64,000 bases of DNA from Streptosporangium carneum (lineage in GTDB: Bacteria > Actinomycetota > Actinomycetes > Streptosporangiales > Streptosporangiaceae): positions 1 to 64,000 of the forward strand of contig NZ_BSEV01000016.1 in assembly GCF_027922005.1 (NCBI RefSeq), in the 5' to 3' direction. Below are positions 50,199-58,811 of this stretch, one piece after another. How positions within the stretch are numbered: position 1 is the stretch's first letter; every line of letters starts with the position of its first letter. The notes beneath the pieces were generated by a model. The model did not search any database. It was given only the letters and a program-made list of their open reading frames with translations, and was not told the DNA's origin. The position numbers and the translations under genes are program-made.

Positions 50199-51097
50199 AC
50201 CATCCGGTCGATGACGAGCACTACGTTCTCGATGTCGTCGGCGCACAGTACGGCCTGCCCGGCGGAGGCCTACACGTGTACTTCACCGGCGATCTCCTGC
50301 ATCCCCCCATGGTTCATGACCCGGACGTCTGGGCGGACGGCCGGCGGTGGCGGCAGGGCGCCGCCGACCACATCGCCGCCATCGCCGAACTCGCCGAACT
50401 GCGCGCCGGAGAGCGTGTGCTCGACGTCGGGTGCGGTCTCGGCGGACCCGCGCGCCTGCTGGTGCGGGGGTACGGGGTCTCGGTCACCTCGGTCACGAAC
50501 TCCTCGGCCCACGCGCAGACGGCGCGGAGGCTCAACGAACGGGCCGCCGACTGGCGGTCCGCCATCACCGTGGTGCTCGCCGACTGTCAGCGGGAGTTGC
50601 CCGCCGGGCCGTTCGACGCCGCGCTGAGCGTCAACATGCTCTATCAGGTCGCCGACCACCGGAGCATGTTCGCGAAAGTGTTCGCGAACCTGGCGCCCGG
50701 CGGCCGGTTCGTCGTGGACGACTGGATGCTGACCCCCCAGGCGGGTCAGGACGACGTCGACGCGCTGGTCGCGCACTTCCAGTACCCCCACTTCGCCCGT
50801 ACCCAGACGATCGAGGACGACCTGCTGGCGGCCGGGTTCCCCCCGGCTGAGGAGATCCGCGATCTCGGCCACGTCGGGCGCAGCCTCATGGCCGAGCACT
50901 TCGAGCAGCAGGTCACGAACCACTTCGCCCCGCAGATCATCACCGACTGGCCCGGCGACCCGGACCTCCGTCCCGGCCGCTCCGCCTACGGCCGGCTGAT
51001 GGTCGAACAGTTCGTCGCCGCGGTCAACCTGACGCTGCGGCTGTACCGGGACCGGCGGATGACCTACAGGCGGCTGATGGTCCGCAAACCCGCCTGA
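50195..51097 (+). CDS. SAM-dependent methyltransferase
   Basis: 300 aa from the ATG at 50195. The SAM-binding loop VLDVGCGLGGPARLL is near residue 75, followed by the acidic end of strand 2, and post-motifs FDAALSVNMLYQV near 138 and LAPGGRFVVDDWML near 168. It resembles small-molecule C- or O-methyltransferases of the gamma-tocopherol/sterol type in layout, but the substrate cannot be told. Translation may depend on the short ORF that overlaps its start. Confidence 0.88.
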   Translation: MNHPVDDEHYVLDVVGAQYGLPGGGLHVYFTGDLLHPPMVHDPDVWADGRRWRQGAADHIAAIAELAELRAGERVLDVGCGLGGPARLLVRGYGVSVTSVTNSSAHAQTARRLNERAADWRSAITVVLADCQRELPAGPFDAALSVNMLYQVADHRSMFAKVFANLAPGGRFVVDDWMLTPQAGQDDVDALVAHFQYPHFARTQTIEDDLLAAGFPPAEEIRDLGHVGRSLMAEHFEQQVTNHFAPQIITDWPGDPDLRPGRSAYGRLMVEQFVAAVNLTLRLYRDRRMTYRRLMVRKPA

Positions 51098-51203
51098 CCG
51101 TACGGTCCCGGACACGCCGGGAAGGCGGTCGCCGACATGGCGAGGAGCGTTCTTCCCCGCCCCGGTATCCCGATCCATGAGGATCCACGAGAGGAGTGAT
51201 GTC

Positions 51204-51890
51204 TTGACGAGTTCTCGATCAACCGCAGCGAAAGCCCGCCTCGGGATCGCGCTGGCGCTCGCCGCCGCGGTCGTCGGCGTCGGCGTCCCAGCGAGCGGCG
51301 CGTACGCGGCGCCGGGCGCCGTGGCGGCCACGACCACCGCGGCGAAGGCCGATCCGTGTGACCGCAACCTGGCGAACTTCGCCCAGAAACAGCGCCGGAG
51401 CGGCTCCTGCGCCGAGGGGCCCCAGGCCGAGCTGATCTGGCAGGGCCGCGTCCACCTCGGCGACGAGCCGGGGATCTACGGCGACGCCTCCTTCGCCGGC
51501 GGAGCCGTCGAGCTCCCGATCACCCTGCAGCGCACGTCCGCGACGGGTCCCGACAAGACGGTCCTCGCCGTGGAGGCGCAGGACGTGCAGTCCTTCTCCG
51601 GCTACCCGGGCCACGCCGTCACCGTGGTCCTGCACGTGGTCGACCAGACGACCTTCCGCGCAAAGGAGGTGGTGCTGGCGAAAACGAGGCTGACGGGCAA
51701 CCGCAAGGAGATCCCCATCGACCTGACGGGCAGGAAGTCCCCGTACTTCGTGAGCGTCCAGGTGCGCCAGGACGAGGAGGTCCCGCCCGGAGCGCAGGAC
51801 GACTTCCTGCTGACGCGTCTGTCCAACCTGTCCGAGGGCTTCCGGTTCTTCGCGAACTTCGGCTACAACGTCTCGCCGTACTCCGACTGA
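51204..51890 (+). CDS. Secreted protein of unknown function
   Basis: 228 aa from a TTG at 51204, chosen because GAGAGGAG lies 7 nt upstream; an in-frame ATG at 51177 has none and would lengthen the signal peptide. The N-terminus (TAAKARLG, hydrophobic run, GAYAAPG) is a signal peptide cut near residue 33. Two Cys (DPCDRN, GSCAEG) lie near the start of the mature protein. The rest is beta-rich without a family I recognise. Confidence 0.75.
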   Translation: MTSSRSTAAKARLGIALALAAAVVGVGVPASGAYAAPGAVAATTTAAKADPCDRNLANFAQKQRRSGSCAEGPQAELIWQGRVHLGDEPGIYGDASFAGGAVELPITLQRTSATGPDKTVLAVEAQDVQSFSGYPGHAVTVVLHVVDQTTFRAKEVVLAKTRLTGNRKEIPIDLTGRKSPYFVSVQVRQDEEVPPGAQDDFLLTRLSNLSEGFRFFANFGYNVSPYSD

Positions 51891-52240
51891 TCCCGACCGA
51901 CCGCCCCGTCACGACGTCCTCCCCGGCCCCGGCAGCGGCCCGACACCGCCCACGCGGCCGGGGCGGCGCCGGACACGCACCTGCCCCGGCCCGGGCCCCC
52001 GCCGCTCGGCGACCACTCCCGTCGCGAAGGCGTGAACGCCCACGTGCGGCACGCCGACCAGGAGCTCCCGCCGTGACCGGCCCCACGGCGGGACACCGGT
52101 CGCCGCACACCCCGCGCGGGCCGCGCGGCACCGCCCCGCCGCACCCGTCGACCCCGGCCCGCGCTGGCTGGAGTGCCCCTGCGGAGCCGCGAACAACGAG
52201 GTGAGGTGGGGTGGCGGCGACCGGACGCCGGAGGACGATG
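51891..52240. other. GC-rich intergenic stretch, no gene seen
   Basis: 350 bases between the secreted-protein gene and the convergent MFS gene. Open frames here are by-products of high GC. No hairpin or RNA gene was recognised. Confidence 0.5.
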
Positions 52241-53710
52241 TCAGCCGGTGGGGCGCAGGTCGGCGGCGTCCGGGTCGGGGACGGGCTGGGACGCGGCTGC
52301 GGCGACCCGGGCACGCGGACCGGGGAGCCTGAGGGCGGCCAGGACGGCCGTCAGCATGACGGCGCCCAGGACGTAGACGGCGGCGCGCATTCCCTCGGCG
52401 GAGGCGGCGCGCAGGGCCTGTCCGGACAGCCCTTCGATGTCGTGGTTGGCGACAGCCACAAAAACCGCCAGACCCGCGGCGGTTCCCACTTGCAGCGCGG
52501 TGGAGGCCACCCCAGAGGTCAGGCCCTGTTCGTCCGCCGAGACGCCGGTGCCGACGGCGATCCACATGGCCTCGTAGGTGATGCCCATGCCCAGACCGAT
52601 GACGACGATCCCGGCCAGGACGGTGAGGACGGACCCGTCCGCGTGCATGCCGGGGGCCAGGAGCGCAGCGCCCACGGCGTTGACGACGATGCCGGTGATC
52701 AGCGTGCTCCGGGTGCCGAAGCGGTGGATCAGCTGCTCGCTGAGGAAGTTGCCTGCCGTGATCGACAGGGTCGGGCCGAGGAACGCCAGCCCGGTCTCCA
52801 TGGCGCTGAAGCCAAGGACGTCCTGGAAGTACAGGGTCAGGAAGTACGGCACGGCTTGCATCGTCAGCCCGAAGACGAGGATGACCACGACCGCTCCGCT
52901 GAGCGCGCGGTTGCGGAACAGCCGCAGCGGCATCAGCGGCGTCCGACCGCGGGCCTGGACGCGCAGGAACGTGGCCAGCAGGACCGTCGCGAGAACGACC
53001 GCGGCGATCACCTCGGTCCGTGCCCAGCCGACCTCGGAGCCGTGCGCGACCGCGAAGATCAACAGCGTGATGCCCGCGGTACCGGTCAGGGCTCCGGGAA
53101 CGTCGACGTTTCCTCTGGTGACGCGGCCGTCGGGGGGCAGCAGGGCGAAGGCGGCGACGGCACCCGCGGCGGTCAGCGGGACGTTGACGTAGAACACGGC
53201 CTGCCAGCCCAGGACCTGGGTGAGCACCCCGCCGGCCAGTGAGCCCACTGTGAGCCCGCCGGCGCCCGCCATGGCCCAGACCGTCAGCGCGCGGTTGCGC
53301 TCCCTGCCCTCGGCGAAGGTGGTGTTGACCAGGGCCAGCACCGCGGGGAACAGCACCGCGCCGGCGAGGCCCTGCAGGGCGCGCGCGGTGAGCAGCACCG
53401 CCGGCGCCGTGGCCAGGCCGCCCAGCACGGAGGCCACGCCGTACAGCGCCATGCCGAGCACGAACATCCGTCGGCGTCCTACCAGGTCGGACAGCCGACC
53501 GCCGAACAGCAGGAAGCCTCCATAGAGGACGGCGTACGAGGTGATCACCCATTGCAGGGTGTGCGGTGTGAAGCCGACATCGGCGGCGATGTCCGGCAGG
53601 GCCACATAGATGACGGTGAAGTCGAGACTGATGATCAGGTGCCCGAGCGCGAGCAGCGCGAGGCTCCATCCCGGCCGCCGGCTACGGGCCGGGGGCTGAG
53701 CTGTGGACAT
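52241..53710 (-). CDS. MFS drug exporter, EmrB/QacA (14-helix) type
   Basis: 489 aa from the ATG at 53710 (AAAGG about 6 nt upstream). Membrane helices cover nearly the whole length. Motif D1 of the drug/H+ antiporter group is SLDFTVIYVALPDI near residue 28; motif A is GGRLSDLVGRRRMFVLG near 70; motif C-like GLTVGSLAGGVLTQ is near 148. It should extrude a hydrophobic drug using the proton gradient. It stands alone between non-coding stretches, with no regulator beside it. Confidence 0.94.
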   Translation of the reverse strand: MSTAQPPARSRRPGWSLALLALGHLIISLDFTVIYVALPDIAADVGFTPHTLQWVITSYAVLYGGFLLFGGRLSDLVGRRRMFVLGMALYGVASVLGGLATAPAVLLTARALQGLAGAVLFPAVLALVNTTFAEGRERNRALTVWAMAGAGGLTVGSLAGGVLTQVLGWQAVFYVNVPLTAAGAVAAFALLPPDGRVTRGNVDVPGALTGTAGITLLIFAVAHGSEVGWARTEVIAAVVLATVLLATFLRVQARGRTPLMPLRLFRNRALSGAVVVILVFGLTMQAVPYFLTLYFQDVLGFSAMETGLAFLGPTLSITAGNFLSEQLIHRFGTRSTLITGIVVNAVGAALLAPGMHADGSVLTVLAGIVVIGLGMGITYEAMWIAVGTGVSADEQGLTSGVASTALQVGTAAGLAVFVAVANHDIEGLSGQALRAASAEGMRAAVYVLGAVMLTAVLAALRLPGPRARVAAAASQPVPDPDAADLRPTG

Positions 53711-54000
53711 GGGTGTGCCTTTCGATCGTGCGGGGTTCGGTGGCCTGTCGTGGCTGCACCGGGACCGGCGGACATTTGTTGGCACACCCCTTGAGGGCAC
53801 TGGGGTGGGCGGCGCCCGGGCTCGGTCCGTCCGGTCCGGTCATCGCCCCTCCCCTCCATGCGTGTTCTGCGTTGCCCCTGTGTGTTCTGCGCTGTCTTCG
53901 GTACGACTCTGCCGCTCGCCGCGGTCCACGGCATCGGACGCCCGGCCAGCATGGCCCGGGACCTTGGACCTAGGACCTGTTCTGCGGATCACTGAACGTC

Positions 54001-54466
54001 GTGCGCGCTCACCAGCACGCGGCCGGAGCCCGTAAAGGGGGAGCCGTGAAGGGACGCCCGGGCAGCAACGAACTCAGATCCATCAGGGCCCTACAGGCGC
54101 TCGGGCGCTCGCGTGGCGGGCTGACCACCAAGATCCACCTGGCCGTCGACGGACGCGGCCTGCCCCGGGCCTTCGTGGTCACCGGCGGCAACGTCAATGA
54201 CTGCACCCAGTTCGCGGCCGTGCTGGAGGCCATCCGCGTGCCCAGCACCGGCGTCGGCCGGCCGCGCACCCGCTCCGAGCACGTGATCGCCGACAAGGGC
54301 TACAGTTGCCACGCCATCCGCACCTGTCTGCGCCGACGCGGCATCGGCGCGACCATCCCGAACACGCGGACCAGCCGGCCGAGCGAGCCCGCCGTAAGCA
54401 TCGGCGTTGCGCCTTCGATCCGGTCCGCTACAGGCGGCGCGACGTCGTCGAACGCTGCTTCAACCG
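54001..54466 (+). mobile_element. IS5-family transposase remnant, frameshifted
   Basis: RAHQHAAGARKG, then SRGGLTTKIHLAVDGRGLP, VTGGNVNDCTQFAAVLEAIRV and HVIADKGYS are hallmark stretches of an IS5-like DDE transposase. After ATIP the frame shifts (about 54380), and the next family stretch FDPVRYRRRDVVERCFNR is read in another frame. The remnant ends abruptly at about 54466, where it joins a recombinase fragment. No terminal repeats were found. The 290 bases before it (53711-54000) hold no gene. Confidence 0.85.
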
Positions 54467-54812
54467 GCGCCTCGGCGTCGGCCCGGCCGCGGCCAAGCGG
54501 GCCGAGTGGATGCTCCAGCGCACCGCGGAGGCCAACGAGGTCGCGCTGTTCGTCAGCGTCCGCGGTCGGTGCCTGACGACACGTGGCATCTACGACACCC
54601 TGGTCACCCTGGCCGACGCCGCCGGGGTCCGCGAGGACTTCACGCCGCACGTCCTGCGGCACACGCTGGGCACGAACCTCCGCCGTCAAGGAGAGGACAT
54701 CGTGGTCATCGCCGAGCTGCTGGGCCACAGCATCGAAACCGCGCGCTGATACACGCTGCCGTCAGAGGACGAGCGCCGGGCGGCTGTCGAAAGCCTGCCT
54801 GTCGACCAGTAA
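54467..54812 (+). pseudogene. Tyrosine recombinase C-terminal fragment with a nonsense codon
   Basis: Beginning in the same frame as the end of the IS5 remnant, the sequence reads as the catalytic end of a XerC/D-like recombinase: TPHVLRHTLGTNLRRQG with the HxxR box, and ELLGHSIETAR near the tyrosine. A TGA at 54747-54749 then stops it, yet the same frame goes on with YTLPSEDERRAAVESL to a TAA at 54810. The Tyr just after the TGA is where the nucleophile should be. The N-terminal half is missing. Confidence 0.85.
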
Positions 54813-54821
54813 GCACACACC

Positions 54822-54857
54822 ACGGCGCCCTCGTCCTCCGTGGAGGCGGGGCGCCGT
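54822..54857. terminator. Strong stem-loop terminator
   Basis: ACGGCGCCC (54822-54830) pairs with GGGCGCCGT (54849-54857), and inside these CCTCC pairs with GGAGG. It lies at the 3' ends of the recombinase fragment (plus) and of the secreted-protein gene (minus). Confidence 0.75.
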
Positions 54858-54861
54858 CGCG

Positions 54862-55161
54862 TCAGTCATACAAAGAGGTGCCGTAGCGGTACACGGTGCC
54901 CGGGAAGGTGACAGACGCTATCTCGCCCACCCCCACCGGCTGACCGACGTAGCTGACATATCCAATTTCAGGGTTCATGTGCTTGCCGTAGGCCCAGGCC
55001 GCGTGCGTGCCTGTCCCGCCCGTGCACTGGCTGTAGACGTGGTACCCCGACGCCCATGCGGTGCAGCCCGTCGGGGTGGCGTGGGCGGGGGATGCGGAGC
55101 CCACCAGCAGTGACGCGGTGAACAGCACGGCGGCGGACACAGCCGCGAACCGGTTTCTCAT
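54862..55161 (-). CDS. Small secreted protein
   Basis: 99 aa. Residues 1-28 are a signal peptide (MRNRF, hydrophobic run, SPAHA-T). The mature part of about 70 residues has two Cys (TGCTAW, SQCTGG) and many Tyr and Gly. I do not recognise the family; small Cys-pair proteins of this kind are common in streptomycetes. A terminator hairpin follows it closely. GC and codon use look native. Confidence 0.75.
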   Translation of the reverse strand: MRNRFAAVSAAVLFTASLLVGSASPAHATPTGCTAWASGYHVYSQCTGGTGTHAAWAYGKHMNPEIGYVSYVGQPVGVGEIASVTFPGTVYRYGTSLYD

Positions 55162-55390
55162 GTGCGCTTCCTCCGGTCCGAAGGTAAATGGCGCTTTCAG
55201 TAAGAAGCTTTCCTAAACGGACAATACGTCCTAGAAAGGGCGAGGCAAGCGCTTTCCGCGCCTCTACCAGGGCGAGAGCGCCTCGCCGAGCCGACACCCC
55301 AAGGAGCATTTCGCAACAGCAGTTACGGAACGCATCATCGCGCGACAGTCTGACGGCACGCTGCTCATCGGTTTCAGCTACGCAGCGATC

Positions 55391-55582
55391 GTGACCCACG
55401 AGGACGGCGGTGGAGGTCCGATCGTGCGGATCGGCTCTGCGCTGGTGCGCGGCTACTGGGTGATGGTCGACGCGCCGGTGCCGCAGGGGCTCCTGAGCGC
55501 CGAGGACCTCGCCGACCTGGTCGTCCAGGAGGAAGACCATGCGGCTCGGAGGGAGAGGCTGCAGACCATATCTCTCACCTGA
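55391..55582 (+). CDS. Hypothetical protein, possibly a fragment
   Basis: 63 aa from a GTG. The frame stays open for about 30 codons upstream (TERIIARQSDGTLLIGFSYAA), which reads like protein but offers no start codon, so this may be the end of a broken gene. No family is recognised. It overlaps the small minus-strand gene at 55575 by 8 bp. Confidence 0.35.
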   Translation: MTHEDGGGGPIVRIGSALVRGYWVMVDAPVPQGLLSAEDLADLVVQEEDHAARRERLQTISLT

Positions 55583-55766
55583 GGAAGTCCGGCACCTCGT
55601 CCCCATCGTCGACATCGAAGGAGCACACCCGCTTGTTCCGCCGCCTCGCCGACTGCGTCGGCTCCGCAGGAAGCTCCCGCTGAGGAAACGTCTTGGGCCG
55701 GTCAGCGGTAGCGCTGCGGATGCGCTCAAGGCGCTCCTGCAGGGTGGGCTTGGCCGGCTCGCTCAT
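55575..55766 (-). CDS. Small hydrophilic hypothetical protein
   Basis: 63 aa from the ATG at 55766, beginning SEPAKPTLQERLERIRSA and ending DDGDEVPDFLR. Basic in the middle (SARRRNKR), acidic at the end, no Cys and no membrane segment. The ribosome site is weak. The 300 bases on its upstream side (55767-56068) hold only short plus-strand frames, such as one containing VRYVGAEEWYTLTGFPSP, that I cannot call genes. Confidence 0.35.
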   Translation of the reverse strand: MSEPAKPTLQERLERIRSATADRPKTFPQRELPAEPTQSARRRNKRVCSFDVDDGDEVPDFLR

Positions 55767-56068
55767 GAGCTGATCGTCACATGCCGGGCCGTCGACGATC
55801 TGGTGAAGGTGGCGGTGCGGTACGTCGGCGCCGAGGAGTGGTACACCCTCACCGGCTTCCCCAGCCCGCTCGCCGGCCGCACCGCCAGGCAGGCACACAA
55901 AGCGGTACTGCGCGCCGCCGAGGCCGGGGCCAAGGGCGGGGTGACCGCCGACCGGCTGTCGCACCGACGAGGGCCGGACTTGCCGCGGGCTGCCCGAACG
56001 TGCTGCTCCCCACGGCCGCCACCGAGAGCGCTGAGGGCACCGCCCGCTGACGTCAGGCGCACGAAGCA

Positions 56069-56103
56069 CCCCGCTCGCCCTCCTGCACAGAGGGCAAGCG
56101 GGG
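56069..56103. terminator. Stem-loop terminator
   Basis: The arms 56069-56082 and 56090-56103 pair over 14 positions with one mismatch around a 7-nt loop, in otherwise gene-poor DNA. Confidence 0.6.
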
Positions 56104-56221
56104 CGCTCTGCTGTCCAAGCCCGTTACGTCCGTCATCCCCAGGTGCCGCAGGAACCATCCCCCAGCTCAAGGAGGACGCTCATGGGAACACCCGACGGCC
56201 TGGCCTGGCGACGTCGGTCTC

Positions 56222-56845
56222 TCAGCCTCCCCAGATGATGGAAGAGGTCTCGTCATTCATGGCCGAGCCAATGTAGCTGGTGCTACCGCGCCAGCCGGTA
56301 GTGGCGCCTCCATAGTCCTCGTCCTCGTAGTGGTTGACCCAACAATCCCCATAGACGCGGAAGGAGGAGATCTTGTCGTTCCAGTTGCCCAGATAAGGAA
56401 AGCCCCAGTCAAGGCCGGGGTCGGGGTTGCAGCCCGAGTCAGCCTCGACGATCCAGGAGCCGCCTCCATAGTTCCCATGCTCATACTCGATACCGAGGAT
56501 GACCGCAGAGGCCTGTGCCACCGCTTGGCCGGTGTCCTGGGAGAGAGCGTTGACGCGGCGGTCGAAGGCGGGGTCGGCCATGGCGGAGACGCTGTCGCGG
56601 GGAGCGTCGGTGATCCTCCCGCCGGTAGCGTCGGCGACGGCCTCGGTGAAGGTGGCGTAACAGGTCGTGTTCTCGCCGGTGACCGCAGCGAAGGGCTTGT
56701 CGGCGGTCAGCTGGGTCACGCAGTGCCTGCCGCCAGGCGAGGCCCAACCGGGAGCGGATGGGGCGGCGCCAGCGGGAAACGCAACGGCCATGCTCAAAGC
56801 CATCGCTGCGGGGACCGAGGCGGCTGACAGGGACAGGGAGCGCAT
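56222..56845 (-). CDS. Secreted beta/gamma-crystallin-like protein
   Basis: 207 aa from the ATG at 56845; GGAGG lies 11 nt upstream. A signal peptide (MRSLSLS, hydrophobic run, AGAAPSA) is followed by about 90 residues of unknown type. A C-terminal domain then shows the beta/gamma-crystallin pattern: YEHGNYGGGSWIV, NDKISSFRV, YEDEDYGGATTGW and NDETSSIIW. The two NDxxSS clusters match the calcium-binding N/D-N/D-x-x-S/T-S motif of microbial crystallins. A role as an extracellular calcium-binding or inhibitor protein is plausible. Confidence 0.8.
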   Translation of the reverse strand: MRSLSLSAASVPAAMALSMAVAFPAGAAPSAPGWASPGGRHCVTQLTADKPFAAVTGENTTCYATFTEAVADATGGRITDAPRDSVSAMADPAFDRRVNALSQDTGQAVAQASAVILGIEYEHGNYGGGSWIVEADSGCNPDPGLDWGFPYLGNWNDKISSFRVYGDCWVNHYEDEDYGGATTGWRGSTSYIGSAMNDETSSIIWGG

Positions 56846-57056
56846 TGGTCGATCAACCTCCAAAGAGCGATCAGTCGCTTGTGGTGGGTGCTGCGGTCGC
56901 ATTCGGAGCTCTCCCTTCACCGGGTCGCTGACCGCCCCATCACCCTGACTCGCCTCTGTCATTGATCTGTCATCGCCGCACCATGAATGTGTAATGGCTC
57001 ACAAGACCAGGCAACCCGTCCCCGGTACCGGTGAGTCGTGAGCGGGCGGGTGTTCC

Positions 57057-57188
57057 GCTGTTCAGGCCCGGCGAAACAGATTCAAGGCGCGGACCATGCG
57101 GCCGAAATATGAAGAAATGCGAGTTCCCCGCCCTCGCCGATCGGTGCTCGTCTGAAGGTGCTCTCCTACCCAGCCGTGAGGAGCCACC
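57057..57188 (+). promoter_or_regulatory. Duplicated upstream region (second copy)
   Basis: Near-copy of 44134-44266, again ending in CCGTGAGGA before a signal-peptide gene. The 210 bases to its left (56846-57056) show no gene and should hold the promoter of the crystallin-like gene on the other strand. Confidence 0.55.
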
Positions 57189-57491
57189 ATGAGGATCCGC
57201 TGATTACCCGCCGCCGCCCTGCTCGCAGCGGCACTGGGCGCCGCCGCCCTGGCTGGTGCGGCACCCGCCGTCGCCACCACCCAGACCAGCACCGCATCCG
57301 CCGCCGAGACGCACTCCTCCCTGCTGCCGCCGAACTGGTACCGCAGGGGTCCCCACCCGACTCCGGAAGCCTGCAAGGCGGCACGGGAAGACGCCGCTCG
57401 CAACGGTGAGTTCAACGGCGTCAGCGCCTGCTATTACTACAGCACGTGGCCGTATAGTCCCGGCTACTACTACAACGTGTACATCCTCTGA
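57189..57491 (+). pseudogene. Secreted-protein gene with a stop at codon 5
   Basis: ATG at 57189 has GAGGAG just upstream and reads MRIR, then TGA at 57201-57203. The same frame continues as a perfect signal peptide (LPAAALLAAALGAAALAGAAPAV split over codons 6-28) and a mature part that ends in a Tyr-rich tail (CYYYSTWPYSPGYYY) at a TGA at 57489. The 101-codon frame parallels the start of the gene at 44267. Either a CGA to TGA change killed it or translation starts at a rare codon after the stop. Confidence 0.7.
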
Positions 57492-57537
57492 GCCCCGCGC
57501 CGGGCGTGCTCCGCGCCAGTGCCCGGGCACGCCCCGT

Positions 57538-57723
57538 TCAAGCCTTGACCGCCGTCCGCAACGCCATCCACGCCTCGTGCCGGTCCTGCTGCTCCGCCCA
57601 GAACGGGTGTTTGTCGAGCGTTTCCAAAGCCTCCAGGCGCGCCTCTCGCACCTGCGCGAGCTCGGCCCGCTGCTCCTCCGTGACCTCCGCCTCTCCTGCC
57701 GGCACCGCGACCGACGACGGCAG
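57538..57723 (-). pseudogene. Truncated copy of the small helical gene at 38444
   Basis: About 61 codons read LPSSVAVPAGEAEVTEEQR at the broken end and finish HEAWMALRTAVKA-stop. This lines up with the C-terminal two thirds of the protein at 38444-38719 (LPSSIAVLAGEAEVSEEQR ... HAAWKALQQAAKA). The N-terminal third is replaced by IS630-like sequence at 57724. No start codon remains. Confidence 0.8.
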
Positions 57724-58195
57724 GAGCGCAGGCGGGCAGCCGGTAAACCGTCAGCCAGTCACGAACGGCAACGTAGGCGCGCATCGCATGGCTGAGATGG
57801 GTGTTCAGATTGTCCCAGACGAGCACGATGGAGCCGCCGAACTGCTGGTGGACGGCATCCAGCAGACCGGTGTAGTCGCGTTCGGCGAAACTGCGCCGCT
57901 CGCCCTTACGGCCGCGGCGCAGCCGGACGCGATAGATCATCCGGCTGCGGTGCCCGGGCTTGAGGCAGATCATGCCGGTGATCGACACCCGGCCCGAGCC
58001 TTTCCCTGAAACGGTTGCCGCCGACGTGTGGCCGCGCCGTGACCAGGTCCGGCCCCGGGGCGGTCTGGAAGATCTGAGCGGCCTCGTCTTCGAAGCAGAT
58101 CCAGCTGTCTTGAGCCGCCGCCGTCTTTTCATCCGCTGCCACTGCTCGGACTTCCACCAGGTGATCACCACCTCATCGCACTCGGCGGTCCGGTG
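57724..58195 (-). mobile_element. IS630-family transposase remnant
   Basis: Read on the minus strand: CDEVVITWWKSEQW, then in a second frame SWICFEDEA (first catalytic Asp), and back in the first frame GKGSGRVSITGMICLKPGHRSRM, IVLVWDNLNTHLS (second Asp) and DWLTVYRLPACAP. The third catalytic residue is lost where the element meets the truncated gene at 57723. At least one frameshift is present, so it is dead. No inverted terminal repeat was recognised. Confidence 0.8.
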
Positions 58196-58399
58196 CATGC
58201 TAGTGGTCGGATCTCGACCTGGGGGGCGGGCACGCTCAGCGTGGTCCAGGCAGCCGACGGATCCCAGGGGCCGAAGACGGAAGCTGGTGAAGGACGATCG
58301 CACTTGGCGCTGAGAACGTCGCGTTGCCGAAGGCGTGGCGGACGAAGCAGAAGACCGACCGCCTCCGTGTCGGTACGACGTGGATGAACAGCGACCCGG

Positions 58400-58710
58400 G
58401 TCTTCACTCGGCGCAACGGCGAGGCCCTGGGGGAGGAGTACGCGAGCCAGCGGTTCGAGATTCTCATCCGTCGGGTCCGTCGGGTCCGTCGGGTCCGTCG
58501 GGCCGGCCTGCCGCCGATCCGGTTCCACGACCTCCGGCACAGCGCGGCCTCGCTGATGCTCGCCGCGGGGGTGCCGATGAAGGTGGTGTCGGAGACGCTG
58601 GGGCACTCGCGGTTCTCGTTCACCGCGGACGTCTATACGTATGTCGTCCGAAGGTGGCCGAGGCGACGCCGACGATCACCCCGCGCCGGTCTCGGAAGGC
58701 GTCCGGCTGA
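58400..58710 (+). pseudogene. Tyrosine integrase C-terminal fragment
   Basis: The frame reads VFTRRNGEALGEEYASQRF, then RFHDLRHSAASLMLAAG (HxxR box) and VVSETLGHSRFSFTADVYTYVV, the end of a phage or ICE integrase with its catalytic Tyr. Just after YVV one base is missing: the family end PKVAEA continues in the next frame to the TGA at 58710. An expansion of a 9-bp unit inserts extra Arg-Arg-Val repeats before AGLPPIRF. The N-terminus is absent. Confidence 0.85.
58467..58502 (+). repeat. Four tandem copies of a 9-bp unit inside the integrase fragment
   Basis: TCCGTCGGG is repeated four times without mismatch. In the integrase frame it codes for a run of Arg-Arg-Val units that the family normally lacks. 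Confidence 0.9.
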
Positions 58711-58764
58711 CGTGATGGTCTGGCAATGGTCTACCAGGGGCCTTTTCAATCTAGGTCATACACA

Positions 58765-58811
58765 GCGCGCCCTGCAGGATCCGAACCTGCGACCGTCGGA
58801 TTGGAAGCGGA
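58765..58811 (-). repeat. tRNA-Arg 3' fragment, degenerate att scar
   Basis: 47 bp matching 62207-62253 with three mismatches. Read on the minus strand it is the anticodon arm, T arm and acceptor 3' strand of a tRNA, with changes in the anticodon loop (CTTCCAA) and T loop. No 5' half is present. It lies 54 bp after the integrase fragment, the usual int-att layout. Confidence 0.75.

Noticed and set aside
55781-56276. Overlapping plus-strand frames between the small genes and the crystallin-like gene
   Set aside because: Some stretches read like protein, but no single frame has a start, ribosome site and consistent composition.
58467-58502. CRISPR-like array
   Set aside because: The units are 9 bp and directly adjacent with no spacers; it is a simple tandem repeat.
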